From: Bacteroidetes bacterium QS_8_68_15
GTDB lineage: Bacteria; Bacteroidota; Rhodothermia; Rhodothermales; Salinibacteraceae
Assembly (NCBI GenBank): GCA_003023245.1
Contig: PXTR01000026.1
Span: 1-13,667, forward strand
DNA length: 13,667 bases
Direction of reading: 5' to 3'
Shown: in pieces, positions 5,907 to 13,097 of the stretch
Layout of the letters: the number at the start of each line of letters is the position of its first letter
Position numbering within the stretch: the stretch's first letter is position 1
Translations under genes and position numbers: made by a program
The notes under the pieces: generated by a model
What the model was told of the DNA's origin: nothing
Databases searched by the model: none
What the model saw: only the letters and a program-made list of their open reading frames with translations

Positions 5907-6785
5907 GTGAACAGCGACGGCAACTCGCCCCGATCGGACTCCGGCCCCAACTTCCGACCGCTCGTCGTTGGCCCGTTGTACCCCAGCATCGAACGCGGCC
6001 TAAGCGCCGACCTGGCGGCCGCCCGCGCGCTCGACGGATCGGCCTATTCGGCCTGCACGGCGCACGTCGTGGCCTCCGACGGCCTCGTGACCGATGTGCT
6101 CGACGTACCGACCGATTCGGTCAGCGCGCAAATCGAGCACGTCGTGCAGATTGCCTCGCCCACTGCCGCCAAAGTGTCCGCCGTCGGTCATCCCGCCACC
6201 GTCGAGCGCGTGTTCGACCTGCTCATGGACCACCTCGACGACGGCCCGCTGGTGCTCGACCTCACGCTCAGCGGACCCAGCGGCGAAGACCTCAGCGGGC
6301 CCCGCGTCCTCGACGCTCTGGCCGAACGGTACGCCGACGCCGATCTCGTGACGCTCCGGCGCACCGACGCCGAACGCGCGGCGGGCATGGCCATTCCCAG
6401 CCTCGACGACGCCCAGGTCGCCCTCCAGCGGTTGGCGGATCTCGGGGCGCAGGCGCTGTTAATGCGGTGCGGGCGGCTCCCCACACACCACTTCGACACC
6501 GACTCCGAGCCCCCGCCCTACGCCGTCGATCTCTTCTACGACGGCGACGAATTTGCGCTCTTCGAGGCGCCTCACCTTCAGCGCCCGAACGTGCACGGCG
6601 CGTCGAGCGCGTTGCTTTTGGCGTTGCTTCACCAGTGGCGCCCCGACGCCCTCCCCGAAGCGCTGCAACACGCGAAAGCCTTCGTCACCGAGAGCCTCCG
6701 CCGCACCGACGAGAACGCCGCGGCGATCCGGCACGCCCGGCCCGAGGTGGCCGCTGCCGAGCCGTCGCAAACCGAGGCGTCTTGA
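5907..6785 (+). CDS. ThiD-like (ribokinase-family) protein with altered active site
   Basis: The 292-residue protein aligns by pattern along the whole length of hydroxymethylpyrimidine (phosphate) kinase ThiD: GLSADLAAARALDGSAYSACTAHV (31-54), SVSAQIEHV (71-79), LVLDLTLSGPSGEDL (115-129), DADLVTLRRTDAERAAGM (144-161), LADLGAQALLMRCGRL (176-191), and NVHGASSALLLALL (228-241). ThiD normally phosphorylates HMP and HMP-P in thiamine synthesis. Several hallmarks are changed: the N-terminal SDSSGGAG substrate loop reads PLYPSIERG, the TPN segment reads TLRRTD, KGGH reads RCGR, and the HGTGC anion-hole/catalytic-Cys motif is HGASS (230-234). The fold is likely kept, but the normal reaction is doubtful. 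The start is a GTG, with no ATG nearby. It precedes purC by 83 bp on the same strand. Confidence 0.75.
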   Translation: MNSDGNSPRSDSGPNFRPLVVGPLYPSIERGLSADLAAARALDGSAYSACTAHVVASDGLVTDVLDVPTDSVSAQIEHVVQIASPTAAKVSAVGHPATVERVFDLLMDHLDDGPLVLDLTLSGPSGEDLSGPRVLDALAERYADADLVTLRRTDAERAAGMAIPSLDDAQVALQRLADLGAQALLMRCGRLPTHHFDTDSEPPPYAVDLFYDGDEFALFEAPHLQRPNVHGASSALLLALLHQWRPDALPEALQHAKAFVTESLRRTDENAAAIRHARPEVAAAEPSQTEAS

Positions 6786-6868
6786 GTCGCGGCAGCCGCT
6801 TGCAGCGTGGCGGTCGCGTCGTCGCCGCGACGGCTTCTCCCGACTTTTCTTTTCGCTCCCCCGCACCT

Positions 6869-7849
6869 ATGCCCGACGCGTCTACCGTCGACGACGAAAC
6901 GCTTCGCAGGCAACTTTCCCGCACGCTTGACCGGACGGACTTTTCCGATCTGGGCACCCGCTACGAAGGCAAGGTCCGCGACACGTATGCTCGGGGCGAC
7001 CGCCTCGCGCTCGTCACGACTGACCGGATCAGTGCGTTCGATCACGTGCTGCCCCAGACGATTCCCTTCAAAGGGCAAATTCTCAACCAGTTGGCGGCCT
7101 ACTTTTTCGAAGCAACTGCCGACGTGGTGCCCAATCACGTCGAAGCCGTTCCCGACCCCAACGTGACGGTCGCCACGCGGTGCGAACCCATTCCGCTCGA
7201 GTTCGTCGTGCGGGGATACCTCGCCGGCCACGCCTGGCGCGTGTACCAGCGCGGCGAGCGCGAGTTGTGCGGCCAGTCGCTCCCCGACGGCCTTACCGAA
7301 AGCAGCCGACTCCCCCGACCCATCCTGACGCCGGCCACCAAAGCCGAGGAAGGCCACGACGAAGACATTCCCCCGGAGGCCGCCGTCGAGCGCGGACTGA
7401 TCTCCGAGTCCGACTTCGATGAGCTACGCCGCGCTGCGCTGGCGCTGTTCGAGCGCGGGAGCGAAATGGCCCGCGCGCAGGGACTGCTTCTGGTCGATAC
7501 GAAGTACGAATTCGGACGCGCCCCCGACGGCACATTCCGCCTCATCGACGAGGTGCACACCCCCGACTCCTCGCGCTACTACTACGCCGACGGCTATGAC
7601 GAACGCCTGCGCGACGGGCGACCCCAGCGCCAACTCTCGAAAGAGTTCGTGCGCGAATGGCTCATGGAACAGGGATTTCAGGGGAAAAAGGGACAAACGT
7701 TACCCGACATGCCGGACGCTTTTCGCACCAAAGTGAGTCGGCGATATATCGAACTGTACGAGACCGTTACCGGCAATTCGTTCTCTCCCAATTTTTCCGA
7801 AAACCCGACTGAACGTATAAAAATTCGCCTGAAAGAACTATCATTTTAG
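6869..7849 (+). CDS. purC: Phosphoribosylaminoimidazole-succinocarboxamide synthase (SAICAR synthase)
   Basis: This cytosolic enzyme joins CAIR and aspartate using ATP to give SAICAR in purine biosynthesis. The 326-residue protein is of the longer, yeast ADE1-like type. Visible motifs: YEGKVRDTY (32-40), signature LVTTDRISAFDHVL (48-61), substrate-binding VVRGYLAGHAW (113-123), KAEEGHDE (158-165), DTKYEFG (210-216), and the second signature LIDEVHTPDSSRYY (225-238). No catalytic residue appears missing. The frame is open far upstream, but ATG at 6869 places GKVRD at the usual distance and follows a C-rich leader (CGCTCCCCCGCACCT) like other starts here. It lies 83 bp after the ThiD-like gene, which raises a possible link at AIR, the purine intermediate also used to make the HMP part of thiamine; that link is inference. 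Confidence 0.95.
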   Translation: MPDASTVDDETLRRQLSRTLDRTDFSDLGTRYEGKVRDTYARGDRLALVTTDRISAFDHVLPQTIPFKGQILNQLAAYFFEATADVVPNHVEAVPDPNVTVATRCEPIPLEFVVRGYLAGHAWRVYQRGERELCGQSLPDGLTESSRLPRPILTPATKAEEGHDEDIPPEAAVERGLISESDFDELRRAALALFERGSEMARAQGLLLVDTKYEFGRAPDGTFRLIDEVHTPDSSRYYYADGYDERLRDGRPQRQLSKEFVREWLMEQGFQGKKGQTLPDMPDAFRTKVSRRYIELYETVTGNSFSPNFSENPTERIKIRLKELSF

Positions 7850-7865
7850 TCGGTCAAACTCTATT

Positions 7866-7877
7866 CGCAATAACAGA
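7866..7877. repeat. Short dispersed repeat, partial copy
   Basis: CGCAATAACAGA, the core shared with the 24-bp repeats at 5871-5894 and 13098-13121. It lies 16 bases after the purC stop codon in the 67-bp gap before the SDR gene. A 12-base match alone could be chance; its intergenic position, shared with the other two, makes it worth recording. Confidence 0.4.
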
Positions 7878-7916
7878 AAAAGCACCGCTTGCTCCACAAC
7901 AATCGTTTCCCCGCCC

Positions 7917-8714
7917 ATGAGCGACGACCTTCCCTTCGAAAACGACGTCGTCTTCGTCACCGGCGGCAGCAAAGGAATCGGCCAGGCTGCCGCGCACCAG
8001 TTTTCCGAACAGGGCGCGCGCGTGGCGCTCTCCAGCCGCCACCTCGACGAAGTGCGCGACGTGGCCAACGAAATTTCCGACGCTACGGACCGCGACACCC
8101 TCCCGCTCGAAGCCGACGTCTCCGATCCCGGCGCCGTCGAAGCCGCCTACGACGAAATCATCAGCCGCTACGGGCGTCTCGACGCGCTTTTCGCCAACGC
8201 CGGCGTCAACGGACGCTGGGCCCCAATCGAAGAACTCACGCTCGAAGACTGGCAACACACCCTCGACGTCAACCTGACGGGCACCTTCCTGACCGTCAAG
8301 CACGCCGTGCCGCACCTGAAGGAAACCGAAGGCGCCGTCGTCATCACCTCCTCGATCAACGGAACGCGCGACTTCTCGCTCTCCGGGGCCACCGCCTACG
8401 CCAGCTCGAAGGCGGGTCAGCAAGCGATGGCGCAGATGCTCGCCCTCGAACTCGCCCCCGACGGCGTGCGCGTCAACGTCATCTGTCCCGGCATGGTCGA
8501 CACCGAGATCGAAGAAAACACCGACCGCCAGAAACTCGAGCACGTCCGCTACTCCGCCGAATACCCCGAGGGCAAAGTGCCGCTGACCCACGGCGATCCC
8601 GGCGACCCCGACGATGTGGCCGAGCTCGTCACCTTCCTCGCCTCCGACCGCGCGGACCTGATTACCGGCTCCCCCGTCTGGATCGACGGCGCGCAGTCGC
8701 TTTTGGTCGGGTGA
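7917..8714 (+). CDS. SDR-family oxidoreductase (classical short-chain dehydrogenase)
   Basis: This 265-residue classical SDR has a Rossmann fold with the cofactor loop TGGSKGIG (15-22), NAG (94-96), the structural Asn of DVNLTG (N119), and the catalytic Ser-Tyr-Lys set (S145/S146, Y161, K165 in YASSK). The PGMVDTE segment (191-197) follows the cofactor-binding PG motif, and the C-terminus ends with the usual ITGSPVWIDGAQSLLVG. An Arg at position 41 just after the second strand suggests NADP(H) preference. The substrate cannot be read from sequence; relatives are annotated as glucose 1-dehydrogenase-like or 3-oxoacyl-ACP reductase-like, and neither name is supported by context. The ATG follows a C-rich leader (TTTCCCCGCCC) 67 bp after purC. 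It converges on the peroxiredoxin gene with only 24 bp between stops. Confidence 0.93.
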   Translation: MSDDLPFENDVVFVTGGSKGIGQAAAHQFSEQGARVALSSRHLDEVRDVANEISDATDRDTLPLEADVSDPGAVEAAYDEIISRYGRLDALFANAGVNGRWAPIEELTLEDWQHTLDVNLTGTFLTVKHAVPHLKETEGAVVITSSINGTRDFSLSGATAYASSKAGQQAMAQMLALELAPDGVRVNVICPGMVDTEIEENTDRQKLEHVRYSAEYPEGKVPLTHGDPGDPDDVAELVTFLASDRADLITGSPVWIDGAQSLLVG

Positions 8715-8738
8715 AGCGATGAAGTCAGTTCTCCGGAC

Positions 8739-9206
8739 CTATCCTTCGTCGAGCGCGCGCTGCACGGCTTCGAAGTCTGGCTGCTGTCCCGCATCGTCGA
8801 GTACCTCCGCGTAGCGCACCGTCCCATCCGTCCCAACGACGAAAGCCGCGCGCTTGGCGATGCGCGAAAAGCCCGCTTCGAGAAAAGAATCGTACTTGGC
8901 TCCGTACATGGCGCTCACATCGGCGTCGTGGTCGCTGAGGAGCGGGATGCTCAGTCCGTTCGCGCGCCGGAACTCCGCCAGCGCCGGCGGCGCATCCGTC
9001 GAAATGCCGACGACCTGCGCTCCGGCGAAGTCCTCCTCCAACCGGTCGCTTACCATGCACAGTTCGTCGGTGCACACGCTCGTGAACGCGCCTGGGAAAA
9101 ACAAGAGCACGACCGGCTCGCCCTGATGGTCGGAGAGACGAAAGGGCTCCATTTCATCGGAGTATAGCGTGAAATCGGGGGCCTGCCGGCCCGTCTGGAT
9201 GGACAT
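8739..9206 (-). CDS. Peroxiredoxin, BCP (PrxQ)-like
   Basis: The 155-residue protein is a thiol peroxidase with a thioredoxin fold. The active-site motif PGAFTSVCTDELC (38-50) gives peroxidatic Cys45 with Thr42, and a second cysteine, Cys50, at the spacing used as resolving cysteine in BCP/PrxQ enzymes. R118 in AKRAAFVVG is placed to complete the active site. The N-terminus (GRQAPDFTL) and length are typical. It should reduce hydrogen peroxide or organic peroxides in the cytoplasm with thioredoxin as likely donor (family knowledge). An AhpE-like one-Cys assignment is the alternative, but the CxxxxC pair favours BCP. It is encoded 70 bp downstream of the LolC/E-like permease on the same strand, with a hairpin between them. 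No OxyR-type site was recognised. Confidence 0.92.
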   Translation of the reverse strand: MSIQTGRQAPDFTLYSDEMEPFRLSDHQGEPVVLLFFPGAFTSVCTDELCMVSDRLEEDFAGAQVVGISTDAPPALAEFRRANGLSIPLLSDHDADVSAMYGAKYDSFLEAGFSRIAKRAAFVVGTDGTVRYAEVLDDAGQQPDFEAVQRALDEG

Positions 9207-9262
9207 ACGGTCTGTCTGGAGGATGGGATGAGTGGGTTTCGCGTAGTCGTATCGAAGAGCGC

Positions 9263-9285
9263 TTCCGGTACGTGCTCTACCGGAA
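9263..9285 (-). terminator. Hairpin spanning the permease stop codon
   Basis: TTCCGGTA (9263-9270), a 7-base loop, TACCGGAA (9278-9285). This perfect 8-bp stem contains the TAG stop (9277-9279) of the LolC/E-like gene. There is no T-run after it on the minus strand, so it is at best a non-canonical terminator or an mRNA-protecting structure between the permease and peroxiredoxin genes. Confidence 0.35.
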
Positions 9286-10551
9286 CTGAATGGCGCGCAC
9301 GGGGTCGAGCCGGGCGGCGGCGCGGGCCGGCACGTAGGACGCTGCTGCGCACAGCGCCACCGCCACGACCGATACGAGAACGAAGTCGAGCGCGCGCAGT
9401 TCGACCGGCGCGGTGGTCATGTAGTACGCCTCGGCCGGGAGCGGGATCAGTTCGTAGCGTTTTTGCAAAAGGCCCAGCGCCAGAGCGAGGAGCGCCCCCA
9501 GCGCCGTCCCCACCATTCCGATCAGAAGCCCCAGCCCCACGAACAGGCGCTGGATGCCCGTTCCCGACGCTCCCAGACTGCGGAGAACGCCCATCTCGCG
9601 CGTCTTCTCGACCATCAGCATGAGAAGCGTGCTGATGATGTTGAACGCAGCTACCAGAATGATGACCCCGATCACCAGCGGGGTGATGCTCTCCTGGAGA
9701 TTGACCCAGGCGAAGAGGCCGCTGAACACCTGGTAGACCGTCGCCGCCCCGACGGGGAAATCGAACCGCTCCTGGATCTGCGCGGCCACCGAGTCGGCGC
9801 GTGTGACGCGGTCGAGCGTGAGGTCGAGGCGCGTGACTTCGCCCGCGGCGGCGCCCGTCAGCTCGCGCGCCGCGTCGAGGCCGGTGAAGACGTAGAGGTC
9901 GTCGAAGTCTGCCAGCGACGTTTCGAAGACGCCGGTGATGCGAAACTGCTTTACGCGCGGGGCCTGCATCGCCGCCGCGGCCCCGCCCGCCGTCAGCCCG
10001 CCGCTCGCTGATGTCGCCGCCTCGTCCGGCATCGAGAAGATCGTCACCACATCGCCGACGGCCAGCCCCAGACGCTGCGCCAGCGTCGCCCCCACGACCG
10101 CACCGGGATGCCCCGCCGAGTCCGCTGCAAAGCTGAAGGCGCCCGACGTCACGCGCTCTTCCAGGTAGCCGGGCGGGGCGCGCGTGCCCCAGAGCGCCAC
10201 CCCGTCGATCTGGCTGCGCGAGTGGCGCAGGATGACGAACCGCTCGACCACCGGCGCCACGCGCTCGACGTGGTCCAGCGACGCGAGCTGCGTGCGGAGG
10301 CTGTCGGCCTGCCCGAGCGGTTCGCCCAGCAGGCTGCGCACCTGCACGTGCGCTCCGAAGCCGGTGATCTTCTCTTCGATCTCGCTGGAAAAGCCCCGCA
10401 CGATGGCCAGCGCCAGCAGAAGCGCCGCCACCCCCACCGCCACGCCTCCGATGGAGACATACGTGATAAACCGCAAAAAGCCGCGCCCTTCGCCCGCGCG
10501 TCCCTCCGCCCCGCGCAGATAGCGCCACGCCATGAATCGTTCGAAACGCAT
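9277..10551 (-). CDS. LolC/LolE-type ABC transporter permease (FtsX family)
   Basis: This 424-residue inner-membrane permease has the LolC/E layout: an N-terminal cytoplasmic segment MRFERFMAWRYLRG, membrane segment 1 (about 29-51), a large periplasmic MacB-type domain (about 52-285), and three C-terminal membrane segments (about 289-313, 335-362, 388-407). The coupling segment EKTREMGVLRSLGAS (315-329) and the end motif PARAAARLDPVRAIQFR (408-424) are diagnostic. The family extracts lipoproteins from the inner membrane for delivery to the outer membrane, which implies a Gram-negative cell envelope. No LolD ATPase gene is adjacent, so it is encoded apart from its partner. The frame is open up to 10674, but ATG at 10551 matches the family start and the upstream part encodes repeat sequence. 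It is divergent from pruA. Confidence 0.88.
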   Translation of the reverse strand: MRFERFMAWRYLRGAEGRAGEGRGFLRFITYVSIGGVAVGVAALLLALAIVRGFSSEIEEKITGFGAHVQVRSLLGEPLGQADSLRTQLASLDHVERVAPVVERFVILRHSRSQIDGVALWGTRAPPGYLEERVTSGAFSFAADSAGHPGAVVGATLAQRLGLAVGDVVTIFSMPDEAATSASGGLTAGGAAAAMQAPRVKQFRITGVFETSLADFDDLYVFTGLDAARELTGAAAGEVTRLDLTLDRVTRADSVAAQIQERFDFPVGAATVYQVFSGLFAWVNLQESITPLVIGVIILVAAFNIISTLLMLMVEKTREMGVLRSLGASGTGIQRLFVGLGLLIGMVGTALGALLALALGLLQKRYELIPLPAEAYYMTTAPVELRALDFVLVSVVAVALCAAASYVPARAAARLDPVRAIQFR

Positions 10552-10561
10552 GGCGTTCTGG

Positions 10562-10582
10562 GTTGAACGTTCAACGTTGAAC
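10562..10582. repeat. Palindromic GTTGAAC/GTTCAAC array
   Basis: Three 7-base units in alternating orientation: GTTGAAC (10562-10568), GTTCAAC (10569-10575), GTTGAAC (10576-10582). Each adjacent pair forms a perfect 14-bp palindrome. The array begins 10 bases upstream of the LolC/E-like ATG in the gap shared with divergent pruA. It could be a regulator site or a remnant of a simple dispersed repeat; a looser GTTGAA-rich patch occurs at the other end of the same gap (minus strand, about 10705-10737). Confidence 0.6.
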
Positions 10583-10745
10583 GTCGGTGCTACCGTCGCC
10601 CATTTCCGAAAACTTGCTGGCTTGCCGGATGTTCGTTCCGCTCTGGAAAAGCGCGGAAACTGCTCACACCGCATCGGTACAACGGTGAGCGGAAGCTTAT
10701 TGAAAAACCTTCAACTTTCTACTTTCATCGTTTAACTCCCCCGCC

Positions 10746-12395
10746 ATGAACAACAGCATCGCCCGAACGCCCCCGCCTGAGAACGAACCGGTCCGCTCCT
10801 ACGCGCCCGGCTCTGCGGAACGCGCCTCCCTCCAGGCGCGCCTGGCCGAGATGAAGCAGGACGCTCCCGTCGAAATTCCCGCCCTCATCGGCGGCGAGGA
10901 GGTGCGCACCGGCGAGACGACCGAGCTGCACGCGCCCCACGAGCACCGCCGCGTCCTCGCGCAGGTGCACCACGCCGACAGCGAGACCACGAAGCGCGCC
11001 ATCGAAGCGGCCCTCGAAGCGCGCCACGAGTGGATGCAGATGCCGTGGACCGAGCGTGCCGCCGTCTTTCTGCGCGCGGCGGACCTGCTGGCCGGCCCGT
11101 GGCGCGACACGATCAACGCCGCCTCCATGCTGGGCCAGTCCAAAAATGCGCACCAGGCCGAGATCGACGCCGCGTGCGAGTTTATCGACTTCATCCGCTT
11201 CAATGTGCACTACATGCGGCAAATCTACGCCGACCAGCCGCGTTCTTCAGACGGCGTCTGGAACCGGATGCAATACCGTCCGCTCGAAGGGTTCGTCCTG
11301 GCGATTACGCCGTTCAACTTTACCTCCATTCAGGGCAATCTCCCCACCGCCCCGGCGCTGATGGGCAACGTCGCGCTCTGGAAGCCGTCGCTGACCTCGA
11401 CGTATTCCGCCTACTACACGTACCGGCTTTTCGAAGAAGCGGGGCTGCCGCCCGGCGTGCTGAACGTGCTCCCCGGCGAAGGCGCGCCCGTCGGCGACAC
11501 GGCGCTGGCGTCCGAGCACTTCGCGGGCCTGCACTTCACTGGTTCGACGGCCACGTTCGAGCACCTTTGGCGGGAGATCGGCCAGAACATTTCCCACTAC
11601 AACACCTATCCGCGCATCGTCGGGGAAACCGGCGGCAAGGACTTCATCGTCGCCCACGCCTCCGCCGATCCCGACGAGGTCGCCACCGCCATCGTGCGCG
11701 GCTCGTTCGAGTTTCAGGGCCAGAAGTGCTCCGCCGCCTCGCGAATGTACCTGCCCCGCTCGCTGTGGCCGGACATCGAAGCCTCGCTGAACCGCCAACT
11801 CGGCGAGCTAAGCGTCGGCCCGCCGGAAGACTTCACCCACTTCATCAACGCGGTGATCGACGAGGATGCCTTCGAAAAGATCACCGGCTACATCGACCAC
11901 GCCAGACGCGACGACGCAGCCGAAATCGTCTTCGGCGGTGATTACGACGACACCGAGGGCTACTTCATCGAGCCGACCGTGGTGAACGTGGACGACCCTC
12001 AGTACCGCGCGATGCAGGAGGAGATTTTCGGCCCCGTCGCCCCGGTCTACGTCTACGACGATGACGACTTCTCAAGCGTGCTCGATCTGGTGGACGAGAC
12101 CTCGCCCTACGGTCTCACCGGCGCGATCTTCGGCTACGACCGGGCGGCCGTCGACGAAGCGCAAGAGCGGCTGTCGGGGGCGGCCGGCAACTTCTACATC
12201 AACGACAAGCCTACCGGAGCCGTCGTCGGCCAGCAGCCCTTCGGCGGCGCGCGCAAATCGGGCACCAACGACAAGGCCGGCTCGAAGATGAACCTGATGC
12301 GCTGGGCCTCCCCGCGCGCGATCAAGGAAAACCTCAACCCGCCGTCGCACTACGGCTACGCCTTTCACCAACCCGACGGCGAATGTGATGCGTGA
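10746..12395 (+). CDS. pruA: L-glutamate gamma-semialdehyde (1-pyrroline-5-carboxylate) dehydrogenase
   Basis: This 549-residue NAD+-dependent aldehyde dehydrogenase carries out the second step of proline catabolism, oxidising glutamate semialdehyde to glutamate. It is the stand-alone type 1 form (like mammalian ALDH4A1 and mycobacterial PruA), not the PutA fusion. Motifs: AITPFNF (186-192, oxyanion N191), LWKPS with K213, GLPPGVLNVLPGEG (233-246), FTGSTATFEHLW (264-275), the general base E294 in VGETGGKD, and catalytic C328 in GQKCSA. QMPWTERAAVFLRAADLL (98-115) is typical of the PruA subfamily. The start follows a C-rich leader (AACTCCCCCGCC). The last residues (GECDA) and the stop codon fall inside an inverted-repeat element, so the native C-terminus may have been replaced. 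No putA/prodh gene lies in the window. Confidence 0.95.
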   Translation: MNNSIARTPPPENEPVRSYAPGSAERASLQARLAEMKQDAPVEIPALIGGEEVRTGETTELHAPHEHRRVLAQVHHADSETTKRAIEAALEARHEWMQMPWTERAAVFLRAADLLAGPWRDTINAASMLGQSKNAHQAEIDAACEFIDFIRFNVHYMRQIYADQPRSSDGVWNRMQYRPLEGFVLAITPFNFTSIQGNLPTAPALMGNVALWKPSLTSTYSAYYTYRLFEEAGLPPGVLNVLPGEGAPVGDTALASEHFAGLHFTGSTATFEHLWREIGQNISHYNTYPRIVGETGGKDFIVAHASADPDEVATAIVRGSFEFQGQKCSAASRMYLPRSLWPDIEASLNRQLGELSVGPPEDFTHFINAVIDEDAFEKITGYIDHARRDDAAEIVFGGDYDDTEGYFIEPTVVNVDDPQYRAMQEEIFGPVAPVYVYDDDDFSSVLDLVDETSPYGLTGAIFGYDRAAVDEAQERLSGAAGNFYINDKPTGAVVGQQPFGGARKSGTNDKAGSKMNLMRWASPRAIKENLNPPSHYGYAFHQPDGECDA

Positions 12396-12532
12396 CACGT
12401 GATGCGTGAGGCTGCTCGTCTGCGGAGCCCGAAAAGAAGTCGAGCGGAAACGCCCTCGGACTGGTTTCAGCCGGTAGAGCAAACGGGAAACGAGAGAGGG
12501 TGACGTCATCACGTATCACGCAACACGCATCA
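12386..12532. repeat. 147-bp inverted-repeat element at the pruA 3' end
   Basis: TGATGCGTG and further CGTGAT/CGTGA units at 12386-12409 match the inverted 12509-12532 at 20 of 24 positions. The element fills essentially the whole gap between pruA and the next gene and has no coding capacity. No target-site duplication is evident. The same TGATGCGTGAG 11-mer (12400-12410) recurs at 5763-5773, just after the DUF2383 gene stop, suggesting a dispersed family that settles at gene ends. Confidence 0.6.
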
Positions 12533-12537
12533 GCCCC

Positions 12538-13053
12538 ATGCCCCACACAACCACGCAGGACGAGGCAAAAACGGAAGCGAAGGCCCCCGCACTCTGCTTC
12601 CGAAGCACCGCTCATCCCGGCGACGCGTCCGCCGCGGCGGTGTACAGCCGCGCGATGGTGCGTCCGCTGGGCGCGGCACTCACGCCGGTCATGCTGGCGA
12701 CGCTGGCGGCGGTCTTGGCCGGGCAGCGCATCTGGCCGCAGTTTGTCTGGGGCATGGGGTTGGCGCTGACGGCCGCGTGGAGCTGGGCGCGCTTTCAGCT
12801 GAGCCGCACGCTCGCAGAAGTGCAGGTGCGCGCCGACCGCCGCACTGCCGCCATGCGCTCGGTGCGCGACGTGGTGCGCAGCGCCGATCCCGAGTGGCGC
12901 CGCCTCGTGCGCGTGCGGACCGAGCGCGTGCCACCCGCTCTGCGCCTGCACCTCGGCGACACGTCGCACCGCCTGCTCACGCACCGCTGGCCGCAGGCCG
13001 ACGAATTGCGCAAAGCGCTGCGACAAAACTCGGGGCCCGCTGATGAACCGTAG
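12538..13053 (+). CDS. Hypothetical two-TM membrane protein
   Basis: I do not recognise a family for this 171-residue protein. It has a hydrophilic start, two likely membrane helices (about 43-61 GAALTPVMLATLAAVLAG and about 66-84 WPQFVWGMGLALTAAWSWA) joined by a very short turn, and a basic C-terminal tail of about 85 residues rich in Arg (VRADRRTAAMRSV, WRRLVRVRTER). A hairpin topology with both ends in the cytoplasm is likely. The ATG at 12538 follows CAGCCCC and sits only five bases after an inverted-repeat element; an internal ATG at 12655 (residue 40) is the alternative start and would place the first helix at the N-terminus. It converges on pnp with a shared terminator between. Coding is supported by the two coherent helices and the codon pattern, but only moderately. 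Confidence 0.6.
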   Translation: MPHTTTQDEAKTEAKAPALCFRSTAHPGDASAAAVYSRAMVRPLGAALTPVMLATLAAVLAGQRIWPQFVWGMGLALTAAWSWARFQLSRTLAEVQVRADRRTAAMRSVRDVVRSADPEWRRLVRVRTERVPPALRLHLGDTSHRLLTHRWPQADELRKALRQNSGPADEP

Positions 13054-13097
13054 GAGAAGGATGCATCATGGCACGGCTCTGCGTTACGTTCTTCACG

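Noticed and set aside
6813..6831. GTCGCG/CGCGAC hairpin between the ThiD-like gene and purC as a terminator
   Set aside because: The stem is only six bases and no T-run directly follows; in such GC-rich DNA it is likely to occur by chance.
6467..6868. Upstream extension of the purC frame, overlapping the ThiD-like gene
   Set aside because: The translation is Arg/Pro-rich shadow sequence; purC family proteins begin close to the ATG at 6869.
9050..10528. Long minus-strand open frame of 492 codons overlapping the permease and peroxiredoxin genes
   Set aside because: It is a high-GC shadow frame, extremely rich in Arg, Gly and Ala with no family features; the LolC/E and peroxiredoxin frames carry clear motifs over the same bases.
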